From Euphorbia lathyris (Eukaryota > Streptophyta > Magnoliopsida > Malpighiales > Euphorbiaceae), in assembly GCF_963576675.1 (NCBI RefSeq), contig NC_088918.1, positions 49,757,501 through 49,821,500 of the forward strand: a DNA stretch of 64,000 nt. The letters run 5' to 3'. The position numbers were made by a program, and so were the translations under genes. The notes beneath the pieces are model-generated. The model saw nothing but the letters and a program-made list of their open reading frames with translations. It had not been told where the DNA came from and searched no databases. Below, in pieces: positions 57,914 through 64,000 of the stretch; the stretch's first letter is position 1; every line of letters begins with the position of its first letter.

Positions 57914-58590
57914 TTTTCTACTTTGTCGACTTCTTGATGCCTAAATTGCCCTTTCATGTCACCTCTTGATTACCGGTGATTTCTCCCATGATTGTAATTC
58001 GACAAGGACAACCTTGTCTTTATGCCAATAAACAAAACCATTAGGCAAATTCAACTTACATGGCTTTTGGCAAATAAAATTTAGAACTTACTATAGGCTA
58101 GTTACTGTGGAAATGACCAAAACGGTTCAACAAACTCTCATGTAATTCGACAAGTAAGTGTTAGTTTTCTATATGGAATATGTTGAACAAACACTCTTAT
58201 TTAATTTAATGGTATTAATTGTGAGATTAATGGTAATATTAATTCAACAATTAATAAGACAATTATTAAGGAAACCTAATTTATAGGCTAGTTACTATGG
58301 AAATGACCAAAACGGTTGAACAAACTCTCATATTTAATGGCATTAATCGTGGATTAATGGCGATAATAATGAAATAATTAAAATGACAGTTGATTATGAA
58401 AGAGACATAAATCACGAGTTAGAACATGAGTCTGGAGAAGATACCGTGGTTATGAAAGTAAAACGTAGAAGGAAAGAATATGTTTTAAATTAGGGGGAGG
58501 AGACAGTTTCAAATAATAGTCTAATTGTGAATAAAAAAAAACAGATTTCAAGTGGACTCTGCTGGATAGATTCACCAATTATCATTAGTC
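57914..58590. repeat. Intergenic AT-rich stretch with a direct repeat
   Basis: No gene is seen. A 49-bp segment TATAGGCTAGTTACTRTGG… at 58092-58140 recurs at 58282-58330 with two differences. Each copy is followed, at different distance, by a TTAATGGYATTAATYG motif (58207 and 58334). This looks like an old tandem duplication of about 190 bp. Confidence 0.7.
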
Positions 58591-58593
58591 TAT

Positions 58594-59048
58594 TAGCCTA
58601 GAACTATCGTGGACTGGGCAACCCACGACTAGTTGGCATTTTAATGGATCTTATCCAAAATTACAAGTCATTTTATTATTTTTCGTTCTTGTATTGTTTG
58701 GAAACTTTTTGGTTAGGAAAGATGAAGCTATTGGTATTTGAGATGCTCTTAGGTGGATCAAACTTAAGGGTTTGAGTTGTGTAGAGGTGGGGTCAGATGC
58801 GATGTTAGTCGTGGAGCATATTCATCAAGCATACTTTCGTTCTTCTTATGGTTCAATTGTAGACGATTATAAAAGTTTTATTTCTAGTATCAATGACATT
58901 TCTGTCAAATTTATAAGTCATTATGCGAATGGGGGGGAGGGAGGATCATGCTTTAGCTAGGTTTTCTCATTCCTTGTCAGAACTTATGGAGTGGGATACT
59001 GTCCCTCTAGATTTTATTTTACATTCCTTGTATGTTGATTCTGTCTAG
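58594..59048 (+). pseudogene. Collapsed LINE remnant: endonuclease start next to RNase H-like domain
   Basis: At 58594-58670 the plus strand reads NYRGLGNPRLVGILMDLIQN, matching the WNCRGLGNP opening of L1-type endonuclease domains. Within about 50 bases this gives way to an RNase H-like (RVT_3) fragment: CVEVGSDAMLVVEHIHQAYF, VDDYKSFISSINDISVKFIS, then after a shift in a G run DHALARFSHSLSELMEWDTV. The 4-5 kb that normally separate these domains are missing. Stops and at least one frameshift are present. Confidence 0.7.
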
Positions 59049-59626
59049 TCAAACTTATTTTTCTTAAAAAAGTACATTATTATTCATATTTGAATTTTTC
59101 CAAAAAAAATGGTGGGCCCCTTAACTTTTAAAATATCTCAATAGCTCATCAACTTGCTTAAAATGTGGTCAATTAATCATTCGATAGCAAAAAAAAAAAG
59201 TAAACTCCATACGAAAGGTGTCTTCCACACGCTTTGGAAAAGTTTAAAACGACCAAGGTGAGGATATACGAGGTTCTAATATCAGAAAGAAATTTTTTAG
59301 AGTTGAGCAATTAAAAATTCGTTTTTAATATATTTTAATATATTTTATGAATTATGTAATAACATTTCAAAGCACGTGCAAGACATCTTACATATACAAC
59401 TTACTTTTTTTTTGCAACCGAGTAATTAATTAACTACAGTTTAAGCAATTTGAGAGAACTATTTATTGAAACACTTTAAAAGTTTAGGAAGCCACAAGTT
59501 TAGGGGGAAATGATATATTAAGCCTTATTATATCATTAGTTACCCCATTACCTTTTTATTTAGTAGATTTAATTAGTTAATTTAATTAGTTATTTGTGTA
59601 AATTTATTTGTTAAAATTTAGGTGAT
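59049..59626. other. AT-rich intergenic stretch without recognised features
   Basis: Poly-A/T runs and no ORF with protein-like composition. I see no repeat matching elsewhere in the window. The final 16 bases (from 59627) are the left copy of the LINE target duplication. Confidence 0.5.
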
Positions 59627-59642
59627 TAATAATAACTAACTT

Positions 59643-62600
59643 ACCTTTTTATTTCGAATGTCCTGCAAGCTTCTGAAGGGTTCAGGAAGAAGGTGCTTGG
59701 TTGGAATAAGAATGTCTTTGGACACATTATTAGAAGAAAGAATAAGTTGTTAAAAAGGATGGAGGGCGTTCAGCGTAGGTTGGATGTGAGGTTTGATCAC
59801 AGTTTAGATGGCCTCCTTAGAACCCTTCAGAAGGAGCTGGAAGCTGTGCTTAGGCAGGAGGAGCTTCTCTGGTTCCAGAAGTCTAGGAAATCCTGGATTA
59901 GGGATGGGGATCGTAATACCAGGTACTTCCATCTGTCTACTATGATCAAGCGGCAGAGGAATAGAATTGAGGCTATCAAAGATTCTGATGGGGAGTGGGT
60001 GTATGAAGATGAGGTGATTCGGAATTTGGCTCTAGAGTTCTATAAGGAGCTTTTCAAAGAGGATCCTGTTCAGCTGGAGAGGGCTCACTCTATTGCTACC
60101 TTTCCTTTGATCAGTGAGGATATCAGTCAGAGTGCCTTTCTTCCTATTTCCCGAAAAGAGATTGACCATGCCATCTTCAGCATTGGGGCGTCTAAAGCGC
60201 CTGGTATTGATGGTCTTCCAACTGGCTTCTACGACAAGCACTGGGGTGTTGTGAAGGAGGGTATCTATGAGTTTATCATAGGTGTGTTCAATGGGTCTAA
60301 GGATATTGAGCTGGTTAATAGAACTCTCCTGGTCCTTATTCCTAAAATTGATAAGCCTTCTTCCTTTTTGCATATGAGACCCATCAGTCTTTGTAATGTT
60401 CTTTACAAGACGATTACAAAAATTGTGGCTAATAGAATCCGTGGCATTCTTCCGGAGATCATTTGTCAGAATCAGGGTAGTTTTGTACCCGGTAGACAAA
60501 TGATGGATAATGTGGTGATTGCCCAAGAAATGATGCACACTATGAAGATTAGGAAAGGGAAGAAAGGCATTGTGGCTCTTAAGCTGGATTTGGAGAAGGC
60601 CTATGATCGCATCAACTGGAACTTCCTGATGGAGAGTCTGGAGAGAGCTAGGATCCCGGACAGTTGGAGAAATCTTATTAAGGTTTGTATTACTTCTCCT
60701 GTGTTTCAGGTTATGGTGAATGGGGATATGTCGGAGGAGTTCTCTCCGGGTCGGGGCATCCGTCAGGGTGATCCTATGAGTCCATTCCTTTTCGTTATTG
60801 CTATGGAGAGGCTGTCCCACCTTATTCAAGATGCCATTGATATTGGGAGTTTCCACCCGGTGGCCATCAACAGTTTCTGTCCCCAGGTGACCCACTTATT
60901 CTTTGCGGACGATGTCCTTATCTTTCTTGAAGGTAATGAGGAGCAGTTGAGTGTCATTATGGATATTCTGGATTGTTTTTGTTCGGCCTCTGGTCAGAGA
61001 CTTAATATCCAGAAATCTAGGATGATGTGCTCTAAGAATATGAATCCGAGAATTTGTAAAAGATTAAGTGATTTGTCTGGTATTCCTCTTACTAATTCTC
61101 TTGGGAAGTATCTGGGGATTCCTCTCCATAGTGAGAGAGTGTCTAAAGTTTCTTTTAAAGATACTTTGGACAAAGCCAATACGAGGTGTGCCACGTGGAA
61201 AGCCAAGACTCTCTCCCTCGCTGGCCGTCTGACTTTAATTCAATCTGTGAATTCCGCTGCTCCCAACCACATCATGCAGGCTTGTCAGCTTCCGAATCCT
61301 GTGCTTAATGATCTTGATAAGATTAACCGAAGGTTCCTGTGGGGGGAAGCTACGGAGGGAAGAAAGATCCACCTGGTGCCTTGGAGTGAGGTTTGTCGGC
61401 CCAAAGATTCAGGGGGTTTGGGCATTAGGAGAGTTAAGGATAATAATAAAGTTTTATTAATGAAACTCCTTTGGCGTATGTGGCAATGCCCCTCCTCTCT
61501 CTGGGTTCGCCTTCTTTGTGGTAAGTATCGAAAAGATAAGATCTTTGGGGGCCCGAAAGAGAGAGTTATCAATTGTTCCTTCCTCTAGAAAGGGCTTAGC
61601 GCCGTTTTTGCTGAGTTTTGCTTGGGGGTTGGTCTGGATGTGGGTAATGGTAAGTCCATAAGCTTCTGGTTTGATACCTGGATTGGGGATAAACCTTTAG
61701 TGGATGTGTGCACTTCCCCCCCGCCTAGTGATATCCAAAACTGGAGGTTAGCCGATGTGGTGGACTCTAAAGGGGACTGGGTTTGGCCTAAATTTGATTC
61801 TTTCTTTAGCCTTGAGACTCTCCTTAGAATTAGAGGAGTGAAGGTGAGTAATCAAGAGGAAGACATGGATAAGCATTGCTGGGCGCTGACTAACAATGGA
61901 GTCTATTCTTGCAAATCTGCCTTTGAAGCTTTTCCCTTAACAGGACTGATAATCCCTCGGATATTTGGAAGACCATTTGGTCCCTTAAAATCCCCTACCG
62001 CATGAGGAGCTTCCTGTGGCTGGGCGTTAAAGACAGATTACTTACTAACTCAGATAGATACAGAAGGCATTTGGCGACCTCTAGAGCTTGCGGTAGATGT
62101 AGAGGCCATGTTGAATCGTTGTGCCACGCTCTTAGGGATTGCCCTAAGAGTGAAGAGGTTTGGAAGAAAATTCTCCCTCATCATACTTTCTCTTCCTTCA
62201 TGTCCCATTCTGTGAACGACTAGTTCTCAGATGGTATTAGGGGAAAGTTATTGTCTTATATGGAGCATGGGGACATTTTCTTTGCCATTATCTGTCATCA
62301 AGTGTGGAAATGGAGGAACGAGGAGATTTTTGATAATAAAACTGTGCTTTTGCCTAACTTAGCTAAGTTCTTCTTGAAGAAACTCTCCTCTATTATTGAT
62401 AGTTTCAAAGGTGAGTCCCTTGCCAGATCTTCCCCGAGTAGTGATGTCCACCTTGTGAGCTGGAGCAGGCCGAGAGAGGGGGTTGTGAAGCTGAATACTG
62501 ATGGTTCCTGCCTCAGTAATGGTAAGATTGCTGCCGGAGGTGTTCTTAGGGATGCGGGAGGCGCCTGGCTTTCTGGGTTTACCCAGAATTTGGGTTTGGG

Positions 62601-63014
62601 TTCTTCCTTCTCTGCGGAGCTCTGGGGCATTCTCTCTGGGATCCAGCTGGCGATTAGGCTGGGTGTTAAGAGGCTTTCTGTGGAGTCAGATAACTTGGAG
62701 GCCATCAATATGATTTTGGGTAGTCATGCTATGGGTCTTCATAGCCGCAACCTTATTAAAGCTATTAAGAGGCTTAACCCCTCATTTGATATCCTTGAGT
62801 TCAGCCACATTTTCCGGGAGCAGAACCGTGTTGCAGATCACTTGGCGGCGGCAGGCCATGAGGGGGTGTTAGGTGTTTCTACCCTTACCGTTCCCCCTAT
62901 CACTCTTTCTCCTATTCTTTTAGAGGATAGGATTGGGGTTAGCTTTCCTAGGCTAATCCCGGTGTAGTTGCTTGTTTTGCTTTCCTTTCCTTTCCTTTTC
63001 TACCAAAAAAATAA
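59643..63014 (+). mobile_element. LINE (L1-type), 5'-truncated, 16-bp target duplication
   Basis: The insertion is bounded by TAATAATAACTAACTT at 59627-59642 and 63015-63030. The 3' end has a short A-rich tail (ACCAAAAAAATAA) after the ORF stop and a CTTTCCTTTCC tract. The 5' end starts inside ORF2, between the endonuclease and RT, so ORF1 and the endonuclease are absent. Truncation at the 5' end, an A-rich 3' end and a long direct repeat are the signature of target-primed reverse transcription. Confidence 0.92.
59650..62967 (+). pseudogene. LINE ORF2: reverse transcriptase, zinc-binding and RNase H domains, broken
   Basis: The frame is open from the 5' truncation; the first ATG is at 59693. 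Motifs in order are the pre-RT helix (KSRKSWIRDGDRNTRYFHLS), RT fingers (KAPGIDGLPTGFYDKHW, FLHMRPISLCNVLYKTITKI), QGSFVPGRQMMDNVVIAQE, LKLDLEKAYDRINW (catalytic D), GIRQGDPMSPFLFVIAMERL and LFFADDVLIFLEGN (ADD, about 60905). The zf-RVT region has CGRCRGHVESLCHALRDCP (about 62090). RNase H has NTDGSCLSNG, AELWGI, VESDN and REQNRVADHLA, so all four acidic residues are present. It is broken by TAG at 61586, a frameshift near 61945 and TAG at 62221. The last stands at a likely Trp codon. Confidence 0.93.
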
Positions 63015-63050
63015 TAATAATAACTAACTTCCTAATTCAGTGATCACAAC

Positions 63051-63052
<2 letters not shown>

Positions 63053-63081
<29 letters not shown>
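63053..63081. repeat. GA microsatellite
   Basis: About 14 GA units just downstream of the LINE. Confidence 0.95.
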
Positions 63082-64000
63082 CCCTAAAAAAGGAAGTGTG
63101 TATTTCTTCTCCTCCTCTCATATATGTTGTAATTTTAGATCATACATGGTTTTGTCTTGTTTCTAGGGAAAAGTATAAAAATAAACCTTGTGGTTACACC
63201 CATTTTCGAACAACACTCATGTGGTTTAAAAGTTTGCAAAGTGGTATCATGTACTTCATTTCATTAGCAAACACATACCAAATTGACTAACAGTAATAAA
63301 AGTCAAAGGAAAAAGAGTTAATTTGGTCCTTGTATTTATTTATTTTTAAAAATTGACCCCATTATTATCTAATTATCACAAACAAACCCTAAAATAAAAA
63401 AATAAAAATCAAATATACCATCTTCTCCATCTCTCTTTAATTTCTTATTTTTTTTTCTTATTTCTCTCTCTTCTCTCTCTCCTCTTTGTTAATTTCTCTC
63501 TCTAAAATCAATTGAATTTCCATGTTTTCAATTTAATGACACTTATACTCTCTCTTCTTCTATCTTTAGCCTAACCATTTTGAAGATGAACAAGACCTGG
63601 ATTCTTTGTGTCTTATTTTGTGGCATGATTTGCTAGGATGGTTTATCGAGGAAGATGCAACTGTTGCAAAACTACTCCGTCGTCTTAATGAACATTCCTT
63701 GTATCTTTGCAGAATCTGAACAGAATTCTCCCTATTTTCATAACACGCGAAAAATTCAGGAAAAATATCTAGAGATAGAAGACAAACAACATAGGTGTTT
63801 CCAATAAGATAGAGGTAGAGCTCAATACATACTCTTCCATGGCAAATTCTACAAAATTTTACAGCTCTATAAGCACGTTATCTTCATTCTTCAGAACCTG
63901 ACCACGGAATGATAAAATAAAAGTAAAATTCCCAATTCAATTCAATAAAATGCTAATAATATGCGCCAAATTCTCAATTAATAAAGAATTATATTACATT
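63082..64000. other. AT-rich right end, no recognised gene
   Basis: No protein-like ORF on either strand. The stretch 63170-63370, with ATAAACCTTGTGGTTACACC and AATTTGGTCCTTGTATTT, has the look of a dispersed AT-rich plant repeat, but I cannot name a family. A CT-rich tract occupies 63420-63500. Confidence 0.4.

Noticed and set aside
60032..60895. 287-codon minus-strand ORF
   Set aside because: Antisense to LINE RT, whose motifs are clear on the plus strand.

Overview
The window is plant nuclear DNA, most likely from a eudicot. Signs are a spliced nine-exon mitochondrial aminotransferase gene with GT-AG introns, Athila-type Ty3/gypsy and Ty1/copia retrotransposons, an L1-type LINE and a hAT MITE. 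The species cannot be named from sequence alone. About 54 kb of the 64 kb is a nest of LTR retrotransposons. Element letters A-G below are my own labels.

Layout. 1-3690: complex short repeats split by a solo LTR (1670-2925, site duplication CATAA). 3690-6685: gypsy A, a decayed gag plus a truncated LTR, with a copia-type solo LTR inside its gag (4353-5674, GATTG). 6686-14725: copia C, with both LTRs and site duplication TAAAT, but deleted from gag to the integrase C-terminus. 14731-16020 and 49558-51436: two halves of copia B, split by the insertion of Athila D (16021-49557, CATAG). D has gag, protease, RT, RNase H, integrase and an extra 3' ORF. Two further Athila elements sit inside D: F (21521-32365, GTACC) and E (32507-41913, GAAGA/GCAGA). 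E keeps gag and the extra ORF but has lost all of pol. Copia B is itself inserted in the integrase of copia G (plus strand, 51437 to about 54.2 kb), and G carries a 432-bp hAT MITE (52481-52912, 8-bp duplication GTTGCAAC). The order of insertion is therefore G, then B, then D, then E and F. All coding regions of the elements are broken.

The only host gene seen is on the minus strand at 54675-57759. It is an intact class III aminotransferase of the alanine:glyoxylate aminotransferase 2 family (479 residues, AGT3-like), with a TATA box and a G-box upstream. Beyond it lie a collapsed LINE remnant (58.6-59.0 kb) and a 5'-truncated LINE (59643-63014) with a 16-bp site duplication.

The most unusual structure is a set of paired 11-bp boxes, ACGC-CCC-GCGT or its complement, held about 10 nt apart (21 bp centre to centre). 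They are confined to Athila D and E: same-strand pairs in the LTRs, inverted pairs around the extra ORF. Other points are a conserved stem-loop with a covarying pair near the polypurine tract, a four-hairpin GC array in the leader of copia C, and a recurring break in the linker of the extra ORF in all three Athila copies.
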